From the NCBI GenBank assembly GCA_032622095.1, contig CP136061.1, forward strand, positions 230,638,944-230,702,943: a stretch of DNA of 64,000 bases, in the 5' to 3' direction. This stretch comes from Siphonodentalium dalli (taxonomy: Eukaryota > Mollusca > Scaphopoda > Gadilida > Siphonodentaliidae). The position numbers and the translations under genes are program-made. Positions 34,862-45,600 of the stretch are shown here, in pieces. Each line of letters opens with the position of its first letter. Within the stretch, counting starts at the first letter, position 1. The notes beneath the pieces are model-generated. The model saw only the letters and a list, made by a program, of their open reading frames with translations, did no database searches and had not been told where the DNA came from.

Positions 34862-35685
34862 ATATCTTGCAAAGTTGATTAGAGTACCCATGGTCTCGAA
34901 TCGTTTATTAGCATACCCATGATCAACGTTTGAAGATCATTGGTACCGAAATCAACGTTTGAAGACCATGGGTTTCGAAATCAACGTTTGAAGACCATGG
35001 GTACCGAAATCAACATTTTAAGATCATCGGTACCGACATCAATGTTGGCAGATCATAGGTACCGGTACTCTAATCAACATTTGAAGAGCATGTGTACCGA
35101 AATGAACGTTTGAAGATGTGTACCAAAATCAACGTTTGAAGATAATGGGTGCCGAAATCAACGTTTTGAAGATCATGGGTACCGGTACTGTAACCAACGT
35201 TTAGAATAGCATGGGTACCGGTACTGTAACGCACGTTTAGAATAGCATGGTATACGGTACTATAACCATCGTTTAGAATAGCATGGATAGCGGTACAGTA
35301 ACCAGCATTTAAAATAGCATGGGTATCGGTACTATAATCAACGTTTAGAATAGCATGGTACCGGCAATCTAACGAACGTTTAGAATAGCATAGTACCGGT
35401 ACTGTAACCAACATTTAAAATAGCGTGGGTATACCGGTACTATAATCAACGTTTAGAATAGCATGGTACCGGTACTGTAACCAACGTTTAGAATATCATG
35501 GATAGCGGTACTGTAACCCACATTTAAAATAGCATGGGTACCGGTACTGTAACCAACGTTTAGAATAGCATGGATAGCGGTACTGTAACCAACATTTAAA
35601 ATAGCGTGGGTACCGGTACTATAATCAACGTTTTGAATAGCATGGTACTGGTACTGTCATTACCGTTTAAATGATCATGGGTACA
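34862..35685. repeat. ~36-bp minisatellite downstream of EPDR
   Basis: About 20 units with the consensus GCATGGGTACCGGTACTGTA followed by ACCAACGTTTAGAATA. The 5' part (34870-35160) uses the variant GAAATCAACGTTTGAAGATC. The array is interrupted at its 3' end by a hAT element whose flanks are array sequence (CATGGGTA). Confidence 0.85.
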
Positions 35686-35693
35686 GGGTTCGC

Positions 35694-36229
35694 GCTGCCA
35701 CTTGCCAAATTGCCAATGGACAAAATAATTTACATTTGGCAAAAGTTTTGGCAAGTCACTTTTTAAATTCTCAAGAATTGTTTTTGTTTTTATCACTCAT
35801 GACATTAATTTCAGGAAACCATTGTAATTAGCTGCGGTCTATAAGGTTATAAAATGTTAGCACCTTTATCAAGATGAATGGTAATCTGATAGCATTAGTA
35901 TCGATGAGATTACTATATACTTAATTGTTGTGGTGTTTACATATCGATAGTCCTCTTTTCTATTTGCCCATCTGGTGAAGCTACCCTTCAACAGTGGTAT
36001 TGTTCGGTAAATGGTTTGTTGTGCTATGATAAACCACAGTAGAGAGGCGAGAATTATTAATAATTGACTGTTTTCCTATCGATAACTAAAGTTTTTCAAA
36101 CAGCGCTTGTAGAAATATAAAACTCGATTTTGCCGAAAGTTATAGCATTTGGCAATTTCTAAAAGAATTTGGCAAAAAATATTTTCATTTGGCAAAATAT
36201 TTGGCCAAAGTAAATTTCGGCCCAGCGCG
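35694..36229. mobile_element. second hAT-family MITE inserted in the 36-bp minisatellite
   Basis: Left end CAGGGTTCGCGCTGCCA at 35694 is the same terminus as the element at 5669-7300, followed by the same TTGGCAA/TTGCCAA subterminal motifs. The right end stops at CAGCGCG (36223-36229) where CAGCGCGAACCCTG is expected; TGGGTA of the presumed duplication CATGGGTA follows directly. About 9 bp of the right terminus and duplication is therefore missing. No coding capacity. Confidence 0.75.
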
Positions 36230-36279
36230 TGGGTACCGATACCCGAATAAACGGAAACATGTGAACTTGACCAATCCAG

Positions 36280-36985
36280 CGATACGATGAACGTAATGCA
36301 CAACGTCACTGTCAAGGAAAAAATAATTGTACATCAGTCGGAAGTAAACGAGCAATCTCCACCAGCGTTGTCCATCCTACAAATTTATACTAGAGTTATC
36401 TATCCTGTAAAACCTATACCGGAGTTGTCTAACCCATGCATCTCTACAAGTGCATCGATTTTTACCAAATTCTTATAAATTCAGAGAAATGCTCGTACAA
36501 CAAGGATTTCGACTGATCGCATATAATACCAGAATTGTGTTCAAACCGTCCATAACTGAAGAGTTCCCAAATAATTTCCAAATTTACGTGGGACTATATT
36601 GCCTAACTATATATACCGTAGTATCATATTGTATGGACATGTGGATGACATATTTCACGGAAACACTGATGGACCGCCTTAACAGTGAATTCAATTGTTA
36701 ATCGATATCAGTTGCATGTTTCGCGCATTAACTCTGTGATATTATTATATTAATTTAATAGTAGACATCATGCTAATCGGTGCTGTGACAAGTGAATATA
36801 TGGACCGTCAGTGCAGGATTAACCTGGTTTAAACTGGAGTGGACGAATCCGGCCTTTACGTTTTATTGCATGGTTTATAAAACAACATTTCAAATGTTAG
36901 CACCTGTATCAGCCCGTTGTTTATTATCTGAAACGCGGGGAATACATTTAACTGACCATTGGTTATGTCCTGTTTCCTATCGTTT
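36280..36985. other. no assigned gene; two short overlapping ORFs
   Basis: Frames at 36287-36478 (63 codons) and 36450-36701 (83 codons) lie in tandem on the + strand but match no family I recognise and have no convincing splice sites. They may be remnants of a mobile element. Confidence 0.35.
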
Positions 36986-36989
36986 CCAT

Positions 36990-37162
36990 TGTCATTTGTT
37001 TTGTTTTTTGACAATAACATACTATTTACGCGATATTTATGATTGGTATCAGAACAAGGTCTGTCTATTTTAATGTTCTTTCTATTTATGGTGGTTTTAA
37101 CGGATGTGACTATTTTAACAGCATAATTATATATCAAACGGGAAGGCCACCCGTGCCTTTAA
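36990..37162. mobile_element. TTAA-specific MITE, diverged copy 3 (3' part)
   Basis: GACAATAACATACTATTTAC, GCGATATTTATGATTGGTAT and the terminus CCGTGCCTTTAA parallel the right third of the copies at 12517-13007 and 19205-19701. It ends at TTAA 37159-37162. The left part is not recognisable. Confidence 0.6.
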
Positions 37163-37443
37163 AAGAACATGGCTCGTTCGAAGCCCAAAATTATGTTTTA
37201 CAGAGAGCTAAATATGATTACCCCCCCCCCCCCTTGCCGATGTTTCCATAACTGCATTATCAAATACAATTGAAAACAGAACAACGGAGATATGTATTTG
37301 CTGGGTTATTATTCATATCTGGACAAGTTTGTTTTACAATGTGATGATATCGATGATTATCATCACTCTGAACTTGGGTTCTACATTTCAACCTTCCTAT
37401 CATAAATACTCACTGATGAGTAGTTCCCTTAGAAAAAAATAAT

Positions 37444-37490
37444 CAGATAATAAGTTCAACAAACAGGACATTTGTTGAACTTATTATCTG
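37444..37490. repeat. perfect 20-bp stem hairpin
   Basis: CAGATAATAAGTTCAACAAA at 37444-37463 is exactly complementary to TTTGTTGAACTTATTATCTG at 37471-37490, with a 7-base loop. The right arm sequence also occurs at 14815-14833 (TTGTTGAACTTATTATCTGAAC), so this is a dispersed element end rather than a unique structure. Confidence 0.8.
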
Positions 37491-37499
37491 AACTTTCCA

Positions 37500-40400
37500 C
37501 CAATATTTATTAAATATTCGGCACGTGTTATCACGTCTGGCTGTCATCTGCTCATATATCCTTAACATCCATTCAAATGAATAAGACCATTCTAATGTAT
37601 AATGCTGCAACTGAAGGGGAGAATTGAAGGGATAAATTGTTATAGACTCCTGCGCAGCTCCTAACTTGGGATTTCAAGCTGCAAGGTAACTTTCGGTCCC
37701 GTCGCTACGCTGGTCTCACCACTGCCGTCATGTATACAGAATGCAAGGACATCATACATTTTTTATATTGACTTGTGTCGGTTACAATTCATTCTGCATT
37801 ATTCTGAGAAATTGAGCTGTCCATAACCATTTTGGAAATTGACCGACTCACAAAATGAATTGAAACCAATGACATGGAATGACCTCTGCCTTACAGTTGT
37901 ATTCACTCCGTGTACATGCCTTGAAATAGTGTGTATATCATTTGCAGAATGAGTTAAGCTACCCCGCCCAGTGGGCTAGCATCACCAAATTTACACTCTG
38001 ATGACCTGATCCTAGGTCTCCCATAGCAGTTGAAGCCTCAACATAATCAGGTTCGAAAAAGGTGATTTGGTAACGCTATGATGATTGTAGGATGATCACG
38101 TGACCAAACAAGAAATTGTGTCATTGAAATCCATGTAAACAAATGACGACCTGCACTTAGTCCGTCCAGAACTTTATGCCCCACCTCCACACCGATGGGT
38201 CGGAAATTCTAACTCCCACAATTTGGGTTGGAAATGTGACTACAACTGCATGGAGTTACATTATAGCGTATAATTCTTGATTTGGTTTCCACACACCTGG
38301 AGCTACTGGGAAACACATTCTGGGTGATAATTCATTCAATTTAAATGATATTTTCTGAAATGCGGTGGATTATTTGTCTCATTTGACTTGATGATCGTTA
38401 CAACTTTACCACCAGTCCTTTATTGTTTAGATGTAGCCTCGTCAGAATACCGGGACGTATGTATAGGTAGGCGCTATTAATTGTGTAAATGGTCTGGTGA
38501 TCTGTCCATCCGCAGTAGATAATGATATGCATAGGCCGAGTCCAGTCGACGAGTCCAGAATGGTTCCCGGTGTTGCCCAGATTGAGAAGTATTCAAACCT
38601 TTCCAAAACTCATATGTGATTTTCTATCGGTTATAAAGCCATGCAGGGACACGGCTAGAGAGTCTTCATTTGTGGCTCTCCACCTTGGAAATTCCAACTA
38701 CACACACTTGACCCAGATTGCACATCACCCTTGGCTCGGAATTGATATTCAAGATTTCCATCTTATGTCAGTTTCAAACGTAATAACACATATGTTTGGA
38801 AATTTCCAGCTAAATGTCAGCCTGAAGATTCCAACGAAACGACGAAAGTAGTTAAATATTCGATTTGTGGTATTCCATACTTAATATATGTTGGAAAATC
38901 GAAATATCACAACAATGTCAACCGACATGTGCTTTGCAATTTCCAACTGTTGCTGTGTTAGGCATGGAATTTCCAAATGTTGAATGTTTTTACCAAAGTG
39001 AGAGGGGCGGATTCCGCGGAACACCAGAGCCCCATCACCCTGCCATATCCCGTTAAAGCAACGCACACACTTCAATGCTCAAACAAAATCTAGTAAATTT
39101 CCATGTTTGTCACTAGTCGGAAATACTATACATATATAGACTTCGACTTATCAAAGTCTTATAAATTAAATAAGCTGTTTCCGAATTTCTAACAAAAGCG
39201 ATTATACGCGGTGCTGATAGAGCCTCTGTGGATGTCCTTTGTTGAAGCGTGACTGGGTATATATGTCTAGTCTAGTGATTCGAAATCAGTGGAAACCACA
39301 AAGCCAAATGACGTAAATGACGTCATGGACCATGTCATGACGTCTTCGCTGGTTTTCGTGCAGCTAACCAACGAAATTGGTCGAAACGAAACTAATTTAT
39401 AGGCCTAAATCGCATAGGAATTCTGCGGAAACAATGAAGTTGCCAATTTCATATTCATCCCATTGGCACATTGGAGATTCCGTGCGTTAAGAATTTATAT
39501 GGATGATCAATTGCTCCCACAGGGGATATCGATTCGAGAGCAATACATGACCGGAAGTCATGTGATTTTTCACCCCTATTTTACGTGCCGCGGCAGATCG
39601 CGTCGAAATTCTGCTTCATGGTATGGTAGAAATTAATGACGTCATACACGCCTAAACCTAAATAGCAACAACTCGCATGTGGCACTTTGTGGTAGCTATG
39701 ATTGTGCACGTTTGTTCATGGCAGCCATATATATGTGCATATATATATCACGTAACTGTCTGAACATCCATGGCAGACGATACATCCCATTTTCTAGTGT
39801 TAGGTTTCCGCCTGTATGGACATATTTGCATGTCCTACACTGTTTGTCACCACATATCGCTATACATGTAGGCGCTCGTCTGAAAACTGTAAGTTCCCGA
39901 TAAAGGGGCGCTTTGGAGTAATCCACCCTCCTACACTCCTCGTTGTGTGAGCATCGTTCTTATCAATGTGATATGTCCCTCGTGTCCCATTGAATTGCTC
40001 GCTGGAATATGAACTGGCTCTACGATTAAACTATAAGTACTCACGTAGCTCCTAAATAGACGACCAACCACGAATTTTCCAACTTGGCCGTCTTTGTACA
40101 GAAATCGTTTATTATTGCTAAACTAACGCGATTGCCACGAACTTCTCCCAAATAGTCCATGAACATTAGATTTCACTATAGGGACACAGATCAGAGAAAG
40201 CTTTTTCAGGGATTAATAAGAATATGTTTTAAATAATAAATAACATATCAAAAGTTCACACAAATCCGAGTTGAGCTTATTGAGATATCGTGAATTTTCT
40301 GAATAGTTTCAATTCAGAAGCGTTCCCATCAGTCTATATGCGAAAAAAGTCATATGTAGACAAATTACTGCCAAATTCATAATATTCATTGAAATATATA

Positions 40401-40880
40401 AAACAAACAATACGTAGTCGTGAACCATATCTGTAGATGTCTGGGTTCTTCTTTTTTTTTGCCAAAATGTAGCCAATTTGCATTGCTATTGCCCAGTAAC
40501 CTCGTGGAAAACTGGACATGTATCAGACCATATACTTGTTAGAATATATACCTTTGCATATGGGTAGATTCTAAATGGCGAACAATATGGCCGCCATATG
40601 AGTAAAAACCCCTTTATTCAATGTCTGTATCTGAATGTATCGCCATATTTTGTGTATTTTGTATACAATTGTTTATTTGATAAATAAAATTGGGCTAGAC
40701 AAAAGTCAAAACAATACTCGGTGATTCTGATATACGTGTTGCATTTTAGATCATTATTACGTTCTGTATGATCACTGAAGTAGCCTGTAGGAGTTATGCT
40801 TCTTGAAGCTTGACGATAGCGATAAACTTGAGGACATAATCACACCATGTATCGATTATAGATACCAGACGACTAGAGTT
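37500..40880. other. no gene seen
   Basis: No recognisable exon on either strand. At about 37680-37840 is a relative of the repeat at 15800-15976. At 37970-38085, AGCATCACCAAATTTAC and GTGATTTGGTAACGCTATGA form a weak inverted pair. CRE-like TGACGTCA sites occur at about 39323 and 39637. Confidence 0.4.
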
Positions 40881-40883
40881 TAG

Positions 40884-41057
40884 ATGGCAGATTATATGGT
40901 AGAGTTACTCATGCAGTTGGCATACATTCTTAATTTACATGTACGACAGTCTGAAAAGGAAAGGAAATTAAATGAAAGTGTAATGCGTCATGCTGAATCT
41001 GATGTAGCTGCAAAAAATAACATTGTTAAGCGAAACAGGTCATTGTTGGAGCAGTAA
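40884..41057 (+). CDS. 57-residue helical micro-ORF, unknown
   Basis: ATG at 40884 to TAA at 41055-41057. The peptide starts MADYMVELLMQLAYILNLHV, continues RQSEKERKLNESVMRHAESD and ends KRNRSLLEQ. It has no Gly, Pro, Cys or Trp and a hydrophobic heptad-like pattern, so it looks like one or two amphipathic helices. That composition is unusual for random AT-rich frames. No family is recognised. It is followed by about 220 bp of AT-rich DNA ending TTTAAATCGGCCAACCCTG at 41283, which resembles a hAT-type terminus, so it could be the 3' exon of a transposon gene or captured host sequence. It could also be an internal exon: tttag directly precedes the ATG. Confidence 0.35.
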   Translation: MADYMVELLMQLAYILNLHVRQSEKERKLNESVMRHAESDVAAKNNIVKRNRSLLEQ

Positions 41058-41059
41058 AT

Positions 41060-42320
41060 AAGGATTCATGCAGTATGCCTGTAGCTTCTATAGGATTGAT
41101 AATTACTGTACAATTGCATATATATTATCTAATTGTGTATACTGTTTAATCATAATAATATTATAGTTTACAAAAACCTTATGACATATTGCAGTTCTTA
41201 ACTTTTAATTATTTACAAATTATGTATTTAAAGAAATGATTTAAAAAATTAAATATCCGTTTGATTTAAATCGGCCAACCCTGCTTACAATGTGGTCACA
41301 CGGTGGCTGTTGCTTCTCGGATCACCGAAAATTGCACCGTAATGGCCGCACCTGTGAATTTAGACGACCATCACAGGCGCAGTTCACGTATAACTTGCGG
41401 ATTTTATCTACAGTGCAAGTATGTGGTTATAAATGTTCGAACTGGTTGCAATTTTAGTCCAAACTTTCGATTCGAAGCATGGAAATATTCTACTTTTGTT
41501 ATAGAAGCAACATGTTGCACACTAGGTAGGGTCTACTGGTTCGAAACTCATACTGTCCGATCAATTTTAACATATTCTGGTCAAATATTTATTTTCAGAT
41601 TATACTGTATAAGATATTTAATTACAAACTCTTGAAACTTGAGTCCAAAGTTATCGGGTTGACATAGCAACCGCCTGTCGTCACATCCCCGGGGAATGCC
41701 GAAATCCATCGAACCATCGCCCTTTGATATGACAACTTGTGCACATTCCAGCATAGCATTGTGGAAGGCGAAAGTGACTATCTATTGAACTTACACACAT
41801 GAATTAAAAAAAAAGAATTTTAGTTTCAAAATGAATCCATGGGGGTGTGTGCTTCCAATATACAATATGCATTAAAAATCACTATATATGAGTTACTGAT
41901 GGAGACTGGGCTTAACTCTATTTTCTGATAAATCGGCAGGCGTCCAGAACCTTTCGTAGTACAATATTGACGTTAATCCGCTTAGACAATACTTGATATA
42001 ATATATCCATAATTGTGTCGTATACAGACTACCCGTGCAGTGGCTCGATTACAGCTTTTGTAAGGGAAATTAAAGTTAATTATTCATAATGCTCGTCACC
42101 AAGTAGTCTGATCGTTTTGTTGTGAGATACGTCTGTCACCAGGTCACGTGATGTGTTGTGCTGATATCGCCCACCCACTGAGCTCCCCACATCAATTATG
42201 CCGTTGCTGTCAGCTAACGAGCCCGCTGGTGATGCTCATGACTGGTGGGAATCATAGAACAAAGTCAGTCAGCCTCTCTCTCTCTCTCCCTCCTCTCTCT
42301 CTCACTCTCTCTCTATATAT
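41060..42320. other. no gene seen; possible hAT right terminus at 41283
   Basis: GATTTAAATCGGCCAACCCTG ends at 41283 and looks like the right end of a hAT-type element (CAGGGTTGGC on the other strand); the matching left end was not found. The rest is unassigned, ending in a CT microsatellite at about 42280-42313. Confidence 0.35.
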
Positions 42321-42325
42321 ATATC
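42275..42325. repeat. CT/AT microsatellite
   Basis: CTCTCTCTCTC runs with interruptions, followed by ATATATATAT, immediately upstream of the first Helitron-like unit. Confidence 0.85.
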
Positions 42326-43131
42326 TCATATATATTTTGAAGACCTCTGTCTGTCTGTATGTCCTTTATAGAATCGAAAACGGGTTGACCGATCGAGACA
42401 AAACTTCCTATCCAAAAGTAAAATTCCACGGGAATCGTCGACGTCGCATTTTGGACAAGCTCTGAGCACCGATTCTCCACTCCCAATCATCAAAATCACC
42501 GCAAACGCCACTACGGGGTTTAAGGCATCAACGATCTTTATATTGACCATATTCGGAGGTGTTAAGGATCAACGCTCTTTATTACAATCGAAGCTGCTAA
42601 ACGGCTACCCATGCGTAAAATACGGATGCAAAACGAACGCGGAATGCAATTATCTCCATTAAAAAGGCAGAATGGGTTGTTGTGTCATATTTTTCATCGG
42701 GTCTGTCTTTGAGGGACGGGTACCATGAATTAATTCATGAAAAACAAAAAATGCGTGTTGTGCTGTCGTTCATAGGAGGGAAGGGGGGATTTCATCGGGT
42801 CAGTTTTTCCGCCAGAAAAAGGCCGAATAAAGGCCGAATAAAATTTAAAAAAAATGTGTAGTTTGACCAGGCAGTCGACGTTGTCGTATTGGCGAGCCCG
42901 TGCGGCGCCCACTTCGCGCATGCGCAGACGAGATCTCGGAAACGGGTGGAGCTATCGACTTGAAATTTGCTATGTGAATGTATCTTGCCCCGGATACGAA
43001 TTTTATCGGATCGCCGAGCCCGTGCGAAGCCAACTTCGCGCATGCGCAGACCAGATCTCGGAAACAGGTAGAGCTATGGACTTGAAGTTTGGTTTTTGAA
43101 TAGCCCGGACAACGTCGGGCTCGTCGGCTAG
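42324..43131 (+). mobile_element. Helitron-like unit 0
   Basis: Begins TCTCATATATATTTTGAAGA and ends with hairpin AGCCCGGACAACGTCGGGCT followed by CGTCGGCTAG (43131). The interior includes two copies of a ~125-bp sub-repeat (GAGCTAT(C/G)GACTTGAA(A/G)TTTG). A segment at 42455-42600 is inverted relative to 44900-45050. It is longer than units 1 and 2, apparently carrying an extra insertion. Confidence 0.55.
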
Positions 43132-43511
43132 TCTCTTATATATTTTGAAGACCTCTGTTTGTCTGTCTGTCTGTCTGTATGTCATTTATACAAATCTACG
43201 ATTCTCGACCGATCGGGACGTAACTTGGTACGTGTGTGTAGTTTGACCAGGCGGTCGTCCTTGTCGTATTGGCGAGCCCGTCCGACGCCCGTGCAGAGCA
43301 TGCGCAGACGAGATCCCGGAAATGGGTGGAGCTATCGACTTGAAATTTGGTATGTGAATGTATCTTGCCCCGGATACGAACTTTATCTGGTCGCCGAGCC
43401 CGCGCGACACCAGCTTCGCGCATGCGCAGACCAGATCTCGGAAACTGGTAGAGCTATCGACTTGAAATTTGGTTTTTGAATAGCCCGGACAACGTCGGGC
43501 TCATCGGCTAG
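43132..43511 (+). mobile_element. Helitron-like unit 1
   Basis: A 380-bp unit starting TCTCTTATATATTTTGAAGA directly after the previous CTAG and ending CATCGGCTAG at 43511, preceded by hairpin AGCCCGGACAACGTCGGGCT. Helitrons typically start TC and end CTRR with a hairpin about 10 bp upstream and no target duplication; this fits. Includes the (GTCT)n tract and two internal sub-repeats. Non-coding. Confidence 0.65.
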
Positions 43512-43883
43512 TCTCTTATATATTTTGAAGACCTCTGTTTGTCTGTATGTATGTCATTTATACAAATCTACGATTCTCAACCGATCGGGACGAAACTTGG
43601 TACGTGTGTGTAGTTTGACCAGGCGGTCGTCCTTGTCGTATTGGCGAACCCGTGCGACGCCCGTGCAGCGCATGCACAGACGAGTTATCGGAAACGGGTG
43701 GAGCTATCGACTTGAAATTTGCTATGTGAATGTATCTTGCCCCGGATACGATTTTTATCGGGTCGCCGAGCCCGTGCGACGCAAGCTTCGCGCATGCACA
43801 GACCAGATCTCGGAAACGGGTGGAGCTATCGACTTGAAATTTGGTTTTTGAATAGCCCGGACAACGTCGGGCTCATCGGCTAG
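43512..43883 (+). mobile_element. Helitron-like unit 2
   Basis: A 372-bp copy of unit 1, highly similar throughout, starting TCTCTTATATATTTTGAAGA and ending with the same hairpin and CTAG (43880-43883). It abuts units 1 and 3 head-to-tail with no spacer. Confidence 0.65.
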
Positions 43884-44524
43884 TCTATTATATATTTTGG
43901 GAAATCTGTCTGTCTGTGTGTCTGTCTGTCTGTTCGAGATGGACTCGAAAACGACCGAACCGATTTCGAAGAAACTTGGTATGTGGGGTTACTTTCGGCC
44001 GGGGAGTGGCATGAGCCAATTAATTTGCCCGTGCGATGTGACCTTGACCTTGAAATCGGGTCAATTCAAGGTCAAACGCCCGAGTATCACGGGATTTCGA
44101 TGTAAATTAGTGTCTAGGGATACTTTCGTATGGCGACTGTCGTAAGCCTATTCATTTGCCCGTGCGACGTGACCCTGACCTTGAAATCGGGTCAATTCAA
44201 GGTCAAATCGCGAATTTTTATGGGATTTCGACGAAATTTGCTACATAGGGTTACCTTTGTCCACTGAGTGTTTTGGATGGGTCAAATCGTGACCCCGACC
44301 TGACCTTGACCTTCAAAATGATCAATTCAAGGTCAAATCGGGTAAAACCGGATGGATTTCCACGGTTACTTTTGTCGGGCACTTTTGTCCGGGCAGTGTT
44401 TTGGATGGGTCAAATCGTGACCCCACTGACCTTGACCTTCAAAATGGACAATTCAAGGTCAAATCGCGCAATTCGCCGAAAAGCAGAGGGGAAACAGCCC
44501 GGACGAAGTCGGGTCCACCAGCTA

Positions 44525-44525
<1 letters not shown>
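43884..44525 (+). mobile_element. Helitron-like unit 3 (diverged)
   Basis: Starts TCTATTATATATTTTGGGAA with (TCTG)n after it and ends AGCCCGGACGAAGTCGGGTC then CACCAGCTAG (44525). Its interior differs from units 1 and 2 and consists of four or five ~125-bp repeats containing TGACCTTGACCTT and TTCAAGGTCAAA. Confidence 0.6.

Positions 44526-44557
<32 letters not shown>
44526..44557. repeat. (TA)n microsatellite between opposed Helitron-like ends
   Basis: About 16 TA repeats lie exactly between CTAG of the + strand unit (44522-44525) and CTAG of a minus-strand copy (44558-44561). Confidence 0.9.
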
Positions 44558-44558
<1 letters not shown>

Positions 44559-44725
44559 TAGCAGGTGACCCGACTTCGTCCGGGCTTTGACCTTGAATTG
44601 ACCATTTCGAAGGTCAAGGTCCGGTCGGGGTAACGATTTGACCCGTCCAAAACACTCCCCCGACAATTTAACCCGTCCATGACACTTCTCGTGGGTAGCA
44701 AGTTTGAGCTCAATCGGTTCGAGTC
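44558..44725 (-). mobile_element. Helitron-like copy, minus strand (3' part)
   Basis: Read on the minus strand, it ends with AGCCCGGACGAAGTCGGGTC, ACCTG and CTAG at 44561-44558. Interior repeats GACCTTGAATTGACC match unit 3. The 5' boundary is not clear. Confidence 0.5.
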
Positions 44726-44899
44726 TATAAAGGACACACTTATATCATTTGTGGGTACCCGTTTCAAGGTGAAAATCACCTCGGGCGAAAAAGCTGACCC
44801 GATGAAAATCTGCCCCGTTCCTAGGAAGCCCTAAGTTCGTAAGAATCACACAACACGCTCATGTCTGGATACAGTCACGCTCACGTGTGGACCCAGACG

Positions 44900-45060
44900 T
44901 AAAAATTACATTACACACATACGCTCTTTATCAACGACACTACGGATACGAACGCTCTTTAACTATCAACGCGATTAACTCCACCGTGCCAATGGCGGTA
45001 ATTTCTGTGACTGAGAGTGGAGAATGGGTGCTCTGAGCTTCTCCAAAACGGCGGCAAACC
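44900..45060. repeat. inverted partner of 42455-42600
   Basis: GAGTGGAGAATGGGTGCTCTGAGCTTCTCCAAAA here mirrors TTTTGGACAAGCTCTGAGCA and CCGATTCTCCACTC near 42450. Both carry 'aacgctcttta' motifs and a nearby GGCGGT/ACCGC core. The pair may be the ends of a composite element spanning 42.4-45.06 kb. Confidence 0.5.
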
Positions 45061-45329
45061 CATTGGGGTGCACATATAATTTGGGAACTTAGAAATTTAT
45101 AGTCGCCCACCACGGAGACTCTCTATCCACGGCTCTATGCATACGTTTAAATTGGTATACGTTTGCTCACCAAGGCATTCGTCACAATTCTGGTGTAGAC
45201 AGGAGTGCCATCTGCTCTGCGTATATTCACTGCAACCAATATCGCATACTTATGTGTTTTGCTTTCGATCGTCCACGAACTTCCGATTTGACCAAAAGGC
45301 TACACATATGATTGAGTTCATATTCAACT

Positions 45330-45600
45330 AGCGCAAAAAACTAATCTCCTTGTTATGAGTTGGTGTAAACAATATTTAATTTCGAACAAAACATGTAATA
45401 CATTCAAACAAATTGACATAAGTAATAATAATATTCAAAACGGGGATGGGACAACAAGCCTAAAAGGCTTGTATAAAGTCTTTTCCTCGGAGCAGGAAGT
45501 TTACCCTTGGTATCAGAGTAGATACCATATAGGGTAAATTTAGCAGACGGGGATAACATGTTAGATCCGAAAAAATATTGTTCAAGGAGGGGGTAGAGGG
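45330..45600 (-). mobile_element. LINE 3' tail fragment, same family as the LINE at 46.6-50.7 kb
   Basis: The order GTGTAAACAATATTTAATTT, ...GGGGATGGGACAACAAGCC, AGGCTTGTATAAAGTCTTTT, ...AGCAGACGGGGATA parallels the 3' UTR of the larger LINE (GTGTAAACATATTTTTATTT, GACAACAAGCCCGAGGGCTT, AGACGGGAAAGGATA). This is a 5'-truncated copy with no ORF. Confidence 0.6.

Noticed and set aside
35070-35414. 114-codon minus-strand ORF with repeated HAILNVGYSTGT-like peptides
   Set aside because: It is the translation of the 36-bp minisatellite; the unit length is a multiple of three so frames stay open by construction.
39300-39650. CRE-like TGACGTCA sites as an enhancer
   Set aside because: Two or three palindromic 8-mers in unassigned DNA are not enough without conservation or expression data.
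45160-45275. Possible minus-strand exon reading VNIRRADGTPVYTRIVT with a GTGAGC donor
   Set aside because: Looks protein-like but has no partner exons and no family match, and the sequence is short enough for chance.
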